DNA of 64,000 nt from Linderina pennispora (taxonomy: Eukaryota > Kickxellomycota > Kickxellomycetes > Kickxellales > Kickxellaceae). This document shows positions 45,101 through 55,152 of the stretch, one piece after another (position 1 is the stretch's first letter; the number at the start of each line of letters is the position of its first letter). Made by a program: the position numbers and the translations under genes. The stretch spans positions 1,178,001-1,242,000 of the forward strand of contig NW_024468250.1 of assembly GCF_002104995.1 (NCBI RefSeq), given 5' to 3'. The notes below the pieces were generated by a model. It saw only the letters and a list, made by a program, of their open reading frames with translations, did no database searches and was not told the DNA's origin.

Positions 45101-45435
45101 AGGAGTCTGTCATCTCGTCGGAGGAGGTTGTCTCTTCGTCGGAGGAGTCTGCTGAGTCGTCGGAGGAGTCTGTCGTCTCGTCGGAGGAGGTTGTCTCTTC
45201 GTCGGAGGCCGCTTCGTCTGATGCCGCTTCGTCGGAGGAGGTTGTCTCGTCTGAGGAGCCCACCACCGAGGAGTCTGCTGCTTCTACTGCTGAGGAGACC
45301 TCCGAGGCTACCTCCGAGGCTACCTCTGACGAGCAGACCACCGAGGCTACTACTGAGGCCACCACTGACGTCGATGAGTCCACTGGCTTCGAGTCGTCGG
45401 CCCCGGCCACCAGCATCACCGCTGCTCTCTTCTAA
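42163..45435 (+). CDS. Secreted Ser/Thr/Glu-rich repeat protein (wall or adhesin-like)
   Basis: 1090 residues, one exon. A signal peptide (MVRASILSIIALSAAVHA) precedes three kinds of repeat. Residues about 60-210 are ETTEATTEETTE-type acidic Thr repeats. Residues about 245-425 hold four near-identical units with TTPCEPTTVTETVVTTPCHE, then CEPTTVTTVYTVTPTTEV. Residues about 820-940 hold three related Cys units. Residues about 945-1030 are SSEESVVSSEE repeats. The middle is Val/Thr-rich (TVTETV). Such Ser/Thr density implies heavy O-glycosylation, as in fungal wall proteins and flocculins. The C-terminus (SSAPATSITAALF) lacks the long hydrophobic tail needed for a GPI anchor, so secretion or disulfide/covalent wall attachment is likelier. 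Codons are strikingly uniform (GAG, ACC, ACT, GTC). The long open frames on the opposite strand are shadows of this bias. Confidence 0.8.
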   Translation: MVRASILSIIALSAAVHASTYESNTDAVESTSVPATSVTPTSSVAETTSVSSVVPTLSSLEETTEATTEATTEETTEETTEETTEATTEETTESTTEETTEATTEETTEATTEETTEATTEETTEVTSEETTEVTSESTSEEATEATSSEATSEETTEATSSEATSEETSEETSEEISEETTEATSEATSDETTEATSEEISEDTTSCESTTTDCSTTEESSTEESSSADECHGDCSTDVETVTETTPCEPTTVTETIVTTPCHECEPTTVTTVYTVTPTTEVPSSVESTSETTTPCEPTTVTETVVTTPCDECEPTTVTTVYTVTPTTEVESTTPCEPTTVTETVVTTPCHECEPTTVTTVYTVTPTTEVPSSVESISETTTPCEPTTVTETVVTTPCHECEPTTVTTVYTVTPTTEVPSSIESSSETTCPAEVVTVTDADCVETVTNDVVETVTASGKDSTVTETIVKSGEGAVVTETISAEVLVSIEDCTTEYVTETVPGSDICPTQTETVGTTTTVVVTNESELTNYVTETVAQTTGGAEQTVTVTVENTVPAADVTVTEAVTETCEGEDATVTIPGAAGETVTVTNAVPTTVTVDNTVTEYQETHTAPAQTDINTVTVAGSDVVVEETKEVTIQEVCDEEVTVTETREEDVTVSQTIESTNIVTVPTDVVVPTTVYCENVATETVQNDVTVTVPMVATETVLSTNQATAYYPVYETIVQDNTVTQTVTHVVDTTVTNVQTVLVGGETSVVLNTVTQTVPSETITVTQVQEETEACEEDVIVTVTEAVTETRKEDVTVTVCDTTPSEVLPTSTTATTPCEPTTVTKTIETTPCEECEPTTIITTIVETPSSVESSSETTTPCEPTTVTSTIVTTPCEECEPTTITTTIVETPSSVESSSETTTPCEPTTYTTTYTTTPCPVCEPTTVTTVVTETPSASEESSEEPSSEEPTESSEESVVSSEESGVSSEEPAESSEESVISSEEVVSSSEESAESSEESVVSSEEVVSSSEAASSDAASSEEVVSSEEPTTEESAASTAEETSEATSEATSDEQTTEATTEATTDVDESTGFESSAPATSITAALF
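42898..43435 (+). repeat. Cys-containing coding repeats, four units
   Basis: Four highly similar DNA units of about 120-140 bp, each encoding a CEPTTVTETxVTTPCxECEP module. They start near 42901, 43045, 43165 and 43315. One unit is shorter because it lacks the PSSVESxSE linker. Related units recur at about 44628-44962. Likely a site of copy-number change. Confidence 0.75.
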
Positions 45436-46351
45436 GGAGACAACGAGTCTTAGTGGCCCGTTGCTGAAGGCTGCATCTTAGAGCTGTGGTGCGCAATCCT
45501 GCGCAATGCTACTCTTGTAAAATCGTTGCGATTTTTGTTTCTACAAGATTCCCCTCCCTCCCACTTCCCCTTTTCTCTGGTTATCTAACGCACAACAACT
45601 TGTTCTAGGATGAAGGCATAATTGTTTTCCCTTTTGTTTCTTTTTGTTTCTCTTTCAATACTACAACTGGCTTATTAAAAATTTCCTACTCTGTGGATAC
45701 GGTGCAGCTGCTCTGCATCTTTATCTTTATCTTTATCTTTATCTTTACCTATATATAAGATTTTATAGTCCAAAAAGTGTCCGACCGTCCGCTAGAACCT
45801 TTTTTAATTCGTTAACAAGTAAAACTCTTAAGCTTCAACACGGGTTTGAGTGACTTGCTCTGTAAACTCCCTTTGGTTTTGTGCGGCATCTGACCTCACC
45901 GGTGAAACCAGGGTGACAAGTTATTGTTGTAGTGGTCACAGGTCTCTACTGGATATCTCCATTGGTTCAGCGCAAGAGCTGCTCTCAGTATCGGTCGACC
46001 TGATAACTTCCATAGTGTCATCATGGTGGTCATCACTGGCTGCGCAACACTCTTAGGATATTTATGAGCACCTATTGAATAAGGCCATGTAGCTCTTCTA
46101 ACAGTCATGCAAAGTTTGTGGGTTTATTTTACAAATTAATTTGTCATATGAATATGCATAAGCAGTAGTATTTGGGCCACAATGGACCCAGTCTGTATAG
46201 ACTGATTCAAGAGACTGTATCAGTGCTAAGGGCCCCAAGAACCATGCAAGCCAGAAAATCTTTAATAAAAAGTTCTTAATGCTATGCATACGCAATACAG
46301 CAAAACTGAACAGCATCATTTCTCTTCTTACTTGCCTATTGAATTTCTCAA
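45436..46351. other. Intergenic, upstream of the Fanzor locus
   Basis: 900 bp holding the 3' flank of the wall protein, a CTTTAT microsatellite, and the upstream flank of Fanzor. A short stem (CAGTCT-GTAT-AGACTG, 46189-46204) is visible. I found no clear terminal inverted repeats or target-site duplication marking the edge of a mobile element. Confidence 0.45.
45719..45747. repeat. CTTTAT microsatellite
   Basis: Nearly five tandem copies of CTTTAT between the wall protein and the Fanzor locus. Confidence 0.85.
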
Positions 46352-48851
46352 ATGAATATTACCCGCAGCACTACTGTCATAAAGACATCACTTGGTGGTA
46401 TTGGCTTCCGTGATTCTATGTTGCCCCGCCTAGAGCAATTTGTACACAGCGTCAATATCATCAAAGAGCATACATACTTGCTTGCACGATGGATATTACT
46501 CCATCAACTAGCTGACGATGATGCCTTTGACCCTGCAATATTTGTGAAAAAGGGGTTTTTTCGTTCAATTTATTTATTTATTTATCGCAACCTGAAGGCG
46601 AAGACTGTCATATCTGCCGAGGATTTCGTCAACCGGAAGGACCGGCCAGAACTGTCGAGCGCAGATTTCGGTGATGTAATTAGATATCATATTTATGATT
46701 ATCTATTACATAATGGCGATATCGAGCTACATGGCGTACGTGAAATGAATCAGGTAGCGACATATGTTGACACCGAGCTGCTAACAGCATACAAGAACAA
46801 CATTGTGTTGCACTATGGCACTTGCCTACAGCGGATTCTGGCCAAATTGATTGATATTCGCAGCCGCAAAACCACACTGCACAGTACAATGGGCAATGTG
46901 TCCAAGGCTGAGTTAAATAATGCATGCCAAGTGTGTATTTATACACCTGCACAGAAGCTCCGCCAGGCAGTTGCCTCTAGGCGCCCTGATCTCAGTGTGC
47001 TCACCCCACCGATGCTTGCAATCTACAACAAGCTGGCACCAGTCCTTAATGCCTATGATGCCAAGTACAGATTCGCTAAAGACAGCCGATACTATGATGC
47101 CAAGGTAAATCCACTTAAGCATCTGCGTGCATACATTCGCCTATGCCAGCTTATCGAGAATGAGCAGCTTGGCAAGTCTCCTCCCCAATGCTTGCCTCTG
47201 CGGACATCATGGATCCCAGGCCATGTGCGCTTAGACAAGCAAATAATCAAGCGGGTGTTTGTTTCGAAAACCCGTGAGCAGGTTACCAAGATCAACGCAG
47301 CAAAGAGGGCAGCAACAGAGGCAAGGAAAGCAGCAGAAAAAAAAGCGAAAACTTAGCCAAGAAGGCTGCACGCGAAGCAGCGAAGATGCCATCAGATGAA
47401 ACAGAGGCCACTGCAGCAACTGCAGCAGTAGCGGCTGATTCGCTTGCTGCTGCATCGGCGGCAGCAGCAGACACTGTTGCAGCACTTAACAATGCATATG
47501 CACCAGCACCCCCAGTCTGTGCACACGACCCGGTCCAAGGGATCATACAATCTGTGTGGGATGTATGGGGCCGGGTCGCAGATCTAACATCAAAGCCATT
47601 TAAGGCGCATGGTGATAGAAAATTCCACGGGATGGTGACAACAGATGGTGTAACGATATGCATTTTGTTACAAGACAAGGTACCTAAGACTGGTGCTGCA
47701 GTAGATGCTGATGCTACAGCTGACTGTTGCTGCAGTAGATGCTGATGCTACAGCTGACTGTTGCTATATCCACCAAATACCACAGCCAGAGCTGCAGAAT
47801 CTGAAAGGCCGCTGTGTATTCATCGATCCAGGTCGGGGCGATTTGCTATACATGATGCACGAAAATAGCAGCAATGGGAAAGAGGGTGAAAAAAATGCTC
47901 TACCGCTACACACGGCAGCAGCGCAATAGGGAGCTCAAGCTGCGCCACTATGACAGGATTCGTTGGGATACAAAGGATCAAGTCCCAGAAGATGCTGTCC
48001 GCAGAGCAGAGGCTGAGCTTTCCAAGCACTGCTGCCGGAGCCTTAGCCCAGCAAAATTCCGTGCCTACGTTGCTGCCCGTGCATCTGTGCGGTGTGTCCT
48101 AGCACCGTTTTATGCCAACACGATGACAGCGCGAAGGCTACTAGAGCAGCAGCCCACTAAGTCAAACAAGCAGCATCAGAGGCGCTGGAAGGTCCATCCA
48201 GGTGTCAGTACCAGTCCCAAGGTGTACCCACTTCACCGCAAGCTGCGCCTTGATTCATTCATGAACCAGGCCCGTGCAGACCACAGGCTTGCCGCGAAAC
48301 TCCGGAGCAAGTTCGGTCCAGACCCAGTGCTGATCATGGGCAATGGGAGTGCGCCGATGGCCCGGCACCATGCGCCGATTCGTGGCAAGGGATGGCGCGA
48401 CAAGTTCAAGCACCATGGCTTTGAAGTCTATCTGATCGACGAATTCCGGACATCGTCGGTGTGCCCGTTCTGCTGCGATAAGTCACTGCAGACATTCCGG
48501 CATGTTCCCAATCCGCGGCCCTACCAGAGATCGAAGAACCCAACTGTGAAGTGCCATGGCCTTCTCCGCTGTACAAGCGAGTCATGTAAGCGGGCCATGG
48601 CACAATACAGGCGGGCCTATTCGTCTCGGCTCTTGAACCGCGATCTCGCAGCAGTTCTAAACTTCAGGCTCATTTTCCAGTCACTCTTTGATTCAGGCAG
48701 AATTCCTGAACGGTTCTGTCGTTCTACGGCCATTGCTGCCGATACTTCTGGCACCACCCCTGCAACAAAGAACCCGCACAAGAGGCGTGGACCAGCTGCA
48801 GGTGATTCTGCTGCCAGCAGCAGCGAACCAGCCCTGAAACGTCTGCGCTGA
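46352..48851 (+). CDS. Fanzor: TnpB-like RNA-guided nuclease (frame broken)
   Basis: Eukaryotic relative of TnpB and Cas12, known to cut DNA guided by an omega-RNA. About 830 residues across three frames. The N-terminal part (MNITRSTTVIKTSLGGIGF to about 47350) is the recognition and wedge region. A Lys/Ala-rich basic linker follows. RuvC-I is CVFIDPGRGDLL (Asp at 47825). Then come YRYTRQQRNRELKLRHYDR and VLIMGNGSAPM. RuvC-II is VYLIDEFRTSSVCPFC (Glu at 48441). A zinc-finger region has CxxC, CHGLLRC and SESC. RuvC-III is LLNRDLAAVLNFRL (Asp at 48642). The C-terminus KNPHKRRGPA...PALKRLR looks like a nuclear signal. The frame is broken by A8 at 47337-47344 (one base short), a 34-bp tandem duplication, and A7 at 47889-47895 (one base too many). 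All three catalytic residues remain. Either sequence errors plus a real duplication, or a young pseudogene. Confidence 0.88.
47694..47761 (+). repeat. 34-bp tandem duplication inside Fanzor
   Basis: A 34-base unit (47694-47727) is repeated exactly at 47728-47761. Because 34 is not a multiple of three, the second copy shifts the frame and brings in a stop at 47743-47745. One copy fewer keeps the frame into the RuvC-I segment. Confidence 0.9.
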
Positions 48852-49758
48852 GCAGGCAATCAAGATGGGAAATGATCATGATCACCATTGCACCAACAAC
48901 CATCCGACACGTTCAAATGACCGGTTCGCCGTGATGCCCTTATCGACGTGTCAACCCATGCTGACTAGCAGCCGAGCTCGCATCGCGAGCAGAGCAATTC
49001 TAGTATCTTCCATGTGAATATAGCCTCCACCAAGCTTGGGCATGAGCGCGATGATGCCAGTCAGGGATTCCATCATGACATCTGTCAGCTTGGCGATTCC
49101 TTTACCCTGAATACGCTTTTCACATAGAGATGATGGCAAGTGCTCACCACCCCTTCAGCCTGACACAGCTGTCTATTTTCTCCAACGACAGGTGCTCGTC
49201 TCCTAGAGCTATTTAGGCAATCTGTTGTCTTCGGAGCACGTTAAGGGCGAAGGATGCGCTGATTTTCATATGACGGTGCAGCAGCTCTTACATATTTTTC
49301 GCGCTCTCCCAAAAACTACCGGAGGAAGTGGTCTACCTCTTTGGTACCCCGTTTCACATGCGCATCCGCAACAGTCATATAGAGGAGTCGTTGCCACTGC
49401 ATGTGAAAGCAGCCGTGTAGCTTGAGTTTTCTATGGAAACCAGGCACCAAGCAAGCCAGAACCCAAGCACGTTCCTTCGCATTTAGTGCACGTGAGAAAG
49501 TTCAGAAAGGAAATGGTCAAAAATGCCGCGCCCATCGCTGCTACTGTCTCTCCACTGCTTCCCCGCTGCACTCCATTTAGCAACGCAGGCAAGCAGCAGC
49601 CCCGTTTAAAAGGAGTGCGCCGCGCGTTGGCAATGGCATTGGTAAAGGACAATAAGAAACCCCGCCCGGATACAACTCTCTTTCCTTGTCTCTATCTGTA
49701 TTTTTTTTTTAGCGTTTCAGTTCTCCCTTCCACCTACACATTTACTCCAATTCAAACA
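48852..49758. other. Fanzor 3' flank and SCP2 promoter
   Basis: The first part is the 3' flank of Fanzor, where omega-RNA is usually encoded in these systems. A perfect hairpin GCTCGC-ATC-GCGAGC lies at 48976-48990. A 62-codon minus frame (48951-49139) has plausible composition but no recognised family. The right end is the promoter of the SCP2 gene (TTTAAAAGG near 49605 and a CT-rich leader). Confidence 0.4.
48976..48990. other. Perfect 6-bp stem hairpin 3' of Fanzor
   Basis: GCTCGCATCGCGAGC folds with a GC-rich 6-bp stem and a 3-base loop, 125 bp past the Fanzor stop. It could belong to a structured 3' RNA, but a hairpin this short can occur by chance. Confidence 0.3.
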
Positions 49759-50622
49759 ATGCCTCTTGCTGGTTTCAAGTCAAGCGCTATCATCGACGAG
49801 CTCACGGCCGTGCTCAACTCGTTCTCGGCTGAGGAGCGCAAGAAGGAGGTCACCAAGACCAAGGCTGTGTATGCCTTTGAGGTCACCAACAGCGACGGCC
49901 AGAAGCACTACTTTGTCGTCGACCTGAAGCAGGCCGGTAAGGTCACCGACGGCACGACCGAGGCTGCTGCGGCTAAGGGTCAGCCCAAGCCCGATATCAG
50001 CATCACGCTTACAGACGAGACCTTTGTCAAGATCTCGGAGGGAAAGACTACGGCTGCGGGCGAGTTCATGAGCGGCAAAGTCAAGATCAAGGGTAACATG
50101 ATGCTGGGCATGAAGCTGGAGCCCCTGCTCAAGCGGTTCAAGGGCCTGGCTGCCAAGCTGCCTGCTACCCCGGCGCCTGCTGCTGCCCCTGCCGCTGCCG
50201 CCCCTGCTGCCGCTGCTGCCGAGCCCATTGCTGTCGAGGGCTACCAGGGTAGCGCCATTATTGCTCAGATTAACAAGACGCTTGGATCGGACGATGCCAA
50301 GCGCGAGGCTCTGCTCAAGAAAACTAACGCTGTGTTCCAGATCGACCTCAACGGACCCGCAGGCATCAAGTCGTGGGTGCTGAACCTGAAGCCTGGCGCC
50401 TCTGCCTCCGACGCTGTGCTTGTTGGCACTGCCCAGAAGAACAACAAGACCGCCGGTGTCACGCTGACCCTCAAGGACTCGGACTTTGTCGACCTTGCCT
50501 CGGGCAAGATCACTGGCCAGAGCGCGTTCATGGGTGGCAAGCTCAAGACGAAGGGCAACATGATGCTTGCTCTGAAGCTCGAGAACGTCCTGAAGGCTGC
50601 CAAGCCGGCTGCCAAGCTCTAA
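49759..50622 (+). CDS. Tandem SCP2 sterol/lipid carrier with PTS1
   Basis: 287 residues with two SCP2 lipid-binding domains. Domain 1 (about 5-127) has FKSSAIIDELTAVLNSFSAE, ITLTDETFVKISEGKTTAAG, EFMSGKVKIKGNMMLGMKLE. Domain 2 (about 160-283) repeats the same pattern: GYQGSAIIAQINKTLGSDDA, TLTLKDSDFVDLASGKITGQ, AFMGGKLKTKGNMMLALKLE. An Ala/Pro-rich linker joins them. The C-terminus ends AKL, a peroxisomal PTS1 variant, so peroxisomal import is likely. The family binds acyl-CoA, fatty acids and sterols. I chose the ATG at 49759, after the CT-rich leader, because the upstream 91 codons of the open frame lack homology and span the TATA-like element. Single-domain SCP2 is the norm in yeasts, so the duplication is notable. 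Intact. Confidence 0.9.
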   Translation: MPLAGFKSSAIIDELTAVLNSFSAEERKKEVTKTKAVYAFEVTNSDGQKHYFVVDLKQAGKVTDGTTEAAAAKGQPKPDISITLTDETFVKISEGKTTAAGEFMSGKVKIKGNMMLGMKLEPLLKRFKGLAAKLPATPAPAAAPAAAAPAAAAAEPIAVEGYQGSAIIAQINKTLGSDDAKREALLKKTNAVFQIDLNGPAGIKSWVLNLKPGASASDAVLVGTAQKNNKTAGVTLTLKDSDFVDLASGKITGQSAFMGGKLKTKGNMMLALKLENVLKAAKPAAKL

Positions 50623-52546
50623 CCGCCGTATCATCACTTTAATATATATCGTTTTCTGGCGCATAGCGTCTCCCAGCATTGCTGCTAGACCCGGTTCGGA
50701 ACCTTCACCTGAGCCATTCACTTTGCAGAGATTATCACCACCGATTATACAGCCGCTAGGCTGATCGCAGCCATTTATCGGCACTTGCCACTTGTGAATG
50801 AAGCCGGCTGTGAAGGCAATGTAGTGTATGATAGCCGGTGTTTGGCAGCCTTGACAAATCAAGCCACTCGTTTGTAGTTAGCCGTTTGTCCGGCAGAACT
50901 CTTTCAGCTACTGAGGTCTACATGTATGGCACGCTACCCACACCTCTATGCATAGCGTGTAAACACGTTCAGCAACTGTCCGTATGACGAGCCCCCAGTA
51001 CTGATCCGGGGTCTGGTCGCAGAGGCATCCATAGCTCTTTCTACCGCTTTTTGCACATAGCACCAGCCGGCACCTATAGCTAGTAAGCGCTAGCGACTGG
51101 CACCTACAGTGTGGCCATGCCAACATGGCTCTATTGCGGCCTTTGCGCTATTGCAAGGACAGCAGCCTTTGCTGTTGACTTCTGAGGATATATTTTTAGT
51201 AGCCAACATGGCACCGTTTCCGATTTAGTCGAAAAGTGCCCAGCGAATGCACATCTGACACCTGTGCTCATAGCACTGAACAATCTTTCTCAAGAGGAAC
51301 ACAGCGGTGTGACTTTTGGCGACATCATCTTGCTGCAAAATTTCTGCCAGACACTGCCAGACACTGCAAGACACAACCGGGTATCTGCTGCTGCATCCCA
51401 CTGTCGAGTCTTTTTGGCACAAGCGTATCTCAGAATGATTGATCCCTTTTTGCTGGCAGAGGTCAGGCACGCAATCAGCCTCACTTGACCCCATTGTGCA
51501 TTCGGGCATAGGTATTTTTGGCAAGGACACCACATGAGCCGATGTGTTGGTGTTTGCAGCATAATAACACGTCGTCATGCAAATCAGCGCGTGGCAAAAT
51601 GCAGGCAGGCGTGTGTTTTTTTTCTGCGACTTGTATGGCTCGGGAGAAGTGGAGTGGAACCCGGAACGGCAGCATAGGGCAACCACCTCGGCGCTGAGGT
51701 GATTGAGTAGTCAAAAAATGGATAAGTGGTATCCCTTGCCCGGTATTCCTACTCTCGATAGGCGGGGTATAGAGCCGCCAGAACAATATCACATAGAATC
51801 CGGCGAATGCCACACGGCAAAGTAAATACCAAAAAGAGAGGCGTTCGCATTTTCAGAATGCGGTATTATTGCTTTCGCAAAGGCTAGGAATAAGCCAAGA
51901 AAATAAAGACGCTGCAGTTCGGGCAGCCCAGTGCAGTTTATCGGGTAGAAAGGAGAGGCAGCCATTCTTTTGAGGATTGGTAGGCGTAGCCGAGGCTGAC
52001 TGCTGCTGCTCAATGACACCGGAAATTGATGGGGCGGGATGATATTTCCCACTTGTTTGCTCTTGCCCAGTAGATGGTGTCTGTCTCTCACTCAAGTTTG
52101 CCACGGTATATGGCAAGATAAATACCGGAAAAAGGGGGAGGGTGAGGGGAGGGGCTGGATGCACCACCCCCAGTACCGCACACCCCCCAATGTGGCCTGG
52201 GAGAAGACATGTCGTGTATCATGTGCAAGTCGTCACTTTATTTTAGCGGACACTCTTGCTTGGCGCAGTATGTTTACTTTTTGTCTCGCGTTTTGACAGC
52301 ACGCCTCCCTTCAGATAATGTCTGGCAAGCAGCAGCCAAAATGCAAAAGCTTTTGTTTCAGTTTTTGAATAGCACTTGGCCGCCTTACAAGCGCTCTCCT
52401 ATATAAAGGCAGCCGGGAGGCAGGGATCGAAGGATTCAACATCAGCCCTTTTGCAATTCACCCCTTTCCCTTCTTCTACCTCTACGCATCTAAGTTATAG
52501 CATCTTGCACTTTTACATATACAAGCCACCATCCTACACATATACA
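50623..52546. other. Intergenic, 1.9 kb
   Basis: No convincing coding sequence. A short CAGACACTGC direct repeat lies near 51348-51370. The right end is a strong-looking promoter: TATATAAA at 52400-52407 and a CT/CA-rich leader up to the ATG at 52547. Confidence 0.5.
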
Positions 52547-52831
52547 ATGACCTGGACTGTTTGCAACGTGCCAAAGCCTGTCCACCACGACCATGGCTAC
52601 GCGCAGCTCACTGTTCCGCTTGTGCCCGGAGAGTATGAGTACAAGATTGTTCTGCCATCCAAGGAGACTGTCAAGCACAACGAGGAGGCCTGGGTTATGC
52701 AATATGACAGCTGGAAGACCACCTTTAGCGGACATAACTACCATGGCCACCACGGACACATGGCATGCAGCTGCAGCCACACCAATCACTGCCACCATCC
52801 TCACCACGGACACTGCGGCCACCACCACTGA
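52547..52831 (+). CDS. Small His/Cys-rich protein 1 (putative metal binder)
   Basis: 94 residues. The N-terminal part (MTWTVCNVPKPVHHDHGYAQ, then LTVPLVPGEYEYKIVLPSKE) looks like a small beta-rich domain. After about residue 62 the tail is dominated by His with some Cys: HNYHGHHGHMACSCSHTNH, then CHHPHHGHCGHHH. There is no signal peptide, so it is probably intracellular. Binding of Zn, Cu or Ni through His clusters is inference. First of four similarly built + strand genes between 52.5 and 60.9 kb. A TATA box 140 bp upstream, a CT-rich leader and a CACATATACA context before the ATG suggest high expression. Homologues not recognised. Intact. Confidence 0.65.
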   Translation: MTWTVCNVPKPVHHDHGYAQLTVPLVPGEYEYKIVLPSKETVKHNEEAWVMQYDSWKTTFSGHNYHGHHGHMACSCSHTNHCHHPHHGHCGHHH

Positions 52832-55152
52832 GCGGTTACCAGTGAGGCGTGGGCGCCACTGGATCTGCTTCTTTCACGGATAACCCCAGATTCCTCAGTT
52901 TCACTCTGGCCCATTTATCATCCAACCACACCAACCTAATGCTCCACTCTACTCTCTTGGCGAGCATTGTCACACAAGCCTCCTCTCCCGATACCTTCCT
53001 TTGACTCAGTTGTTGCCGCGCATTGCATTTTTCAAAAATAAATTACGCTGACACACTACATCAAATAGCTGGCTGGTCATGGTAGCAATGTGCGAATGTG
53101 CAAATCGGATATAGAGACATGCACAATGTATTAATAGGACACACATCGAAGCCTGTGTTTGCAATAGCAGGTGTATGGCTGCAAAGGGCAACCGGCGGAC
53201 CAGCCAGAAAGAGTGGTGCCCTTGAAAGAAAATAGCCTCATGCTGGAGTATTCGCTTACCCAAGCCCATCCCTCCTCTTTCTGCAAATCTCTTGCGGTCG
53301 ATTACTGAGGGCTGTCGGGGGTCCAAAATAAGCTGCCCACCGCCTAGCGTTGTTTGCCCATTTCTTATATAATTGCTCTTATAAACGCCATGCCTGTCTG
53401 CTCTTTGTCTAAGCAGCTGTCGTATGGAGCGCGAAGATGTAGGTTGAATTATCTGCTCACAGGCGGGCAGTGTGGTCGTCGCTACGTCCGAGAAATAGAT
53501 TGACGTTGACACCAGCTTTTTGGAATGCGTTCATCATAAATTGCGGTGGTCTCCCCAATGCGGACCACAGACGAGCGGAACCAGACAGAAAATAGAGGCG
53601 TGCTTACTGCCTCCAGTCTAAATGAATGGGCGAGCTTTTTCAGCTGCTGACGCGTGCAGAGCCTGGATTACACCCAGTCCGCGTACAGGTGGAGCAAACC
53701 ACGCACTTTACTCGGCACTTTATAGTGGCATTCAATTTCCTTCCCTGTGAAATCTGTGAACCAATGTATGCACAAGATGGATAAGTAAAAAATCAGCTGT
53801 GCGCTAAGACGCTGCTGGAAAAAGGGATAGACCCCGTCCTATGCACCGATCGGCGATGTCCATGTCCCAGTCTGCATAGATTTTCCTCTGTGGATAGTAT
53901 CGCCGCCCTTCTTTTTCCAATGCCAGGGCAAATCCTTTGCGTGCGCTCAGACATTCGTCTTGTCAGAGCGCACATATTCCTACATGGGTCTGCATCCACT
54001 ATACCTGAGGGGTGCAGAGGAAATAAAACCATCTGCAAATCCGTTTGCCCAACATCAAGGATAGGGGATAGATAAAGTACGTGTTCTCTCCACTATGGAG
54101 TCAGAAACGGGCTGTGCTGGACTCGAGTCTTGGCCACAGTGCGGCAGTTGTGAATACGCAAAAGGGATGTGAATACATTCACAGGCGGTTTCTGATTGCG
54201 CATTCATGGTCACTGAGATAGCAGATGCAAAAACACGCCTCCTGTTTTCACGCAAAAAAGGAGCAGCAGTGCTGGTCCGCAGTTATATTTAGATCCAATG
54301 CTACGACCCGGCTGCTGCATCAGTGCGTGGGTAGAGTGAAAGGTCGGGCCGGCGCGTAAAACGTGTATATAGTGCAGATACACACAGATACATTATATGG
54401 GGTGCGTGTTTTAGTGTTTTGTGTGGAGCACAATGAAGCGAGGAGGAGAGTGTGGCTGATTTAGACGTGCCAGAGAACAAGTGCAACAGAGAGGAGGGAT
54501 GGCATTGAAGAATGCGCGACGCGACAGGAGTGCTCCTCCCCTTTTCTCCCTCTCTCCCTCCAGCCAAGCCTCATTTTTGGCGGTTTCTTGCTCTGGCACA
54601 GCCGCAATCTACCAGCCAGCGTGTAACCCGACTGAAGCCGAGTGACCAGGGGCAATGGCTGGCGGTATGTCACCGGCGTGGAGTCGGAGGAGGCCACCAC
54701 CACGCGCTATGTCTGCGGATCCGCGAATGCCTCTGCTAGGTTACTGCATTCGCGATTATTATTGCCCACCTGCGAACGGGAATTGATTGGCTTGTGGTTA
54801 GGTTGCTAATTCTGCATCAAAAGGGAAAAGGGTGACCAGAGCGGGTTTTATTCTGCGAAAGTGCTGGCAGAATAAGAAATAACCCATCATGCCGGGTGAC
54901 CATCGTGATTGTGCATTTCTCGCCGCAGCGTGTCACTCGAGGCTGGTCACCACTCGGAATTGTGCATATAGCGGTTTTTAACCCTTCACACTTTGCACCT
55001 CTGCTACAAAAAGCACTTTGCTTGATGGCCTGGCAGCGGCCAGCCGGGGGATGATTTTTATTCTGTTCATCGCGGGTTAGTAGCATGGGTTCGCGGTCCC
55101 TCCCCCCTTGCATTTTCAAGCAAGTGCTTGGCAGCCAGCTCCTCAGTCGAGT
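52832..55152. other. Intergenic, 2.3 kb
   Basis: No convincing coding sequence on either strand. It separates the first and second Cys/His genes. Short minus-strand frames near 54300-54700 follow CT-rich sequence but have no recognised family. Confidence 0.5.

Noticed and set aside
48951-49139. 62-codon minus-strand frame in the Fanzor 3' flank
   Set aside because: Plausible composition but no recognised family, no clear promoter, and too short to call.
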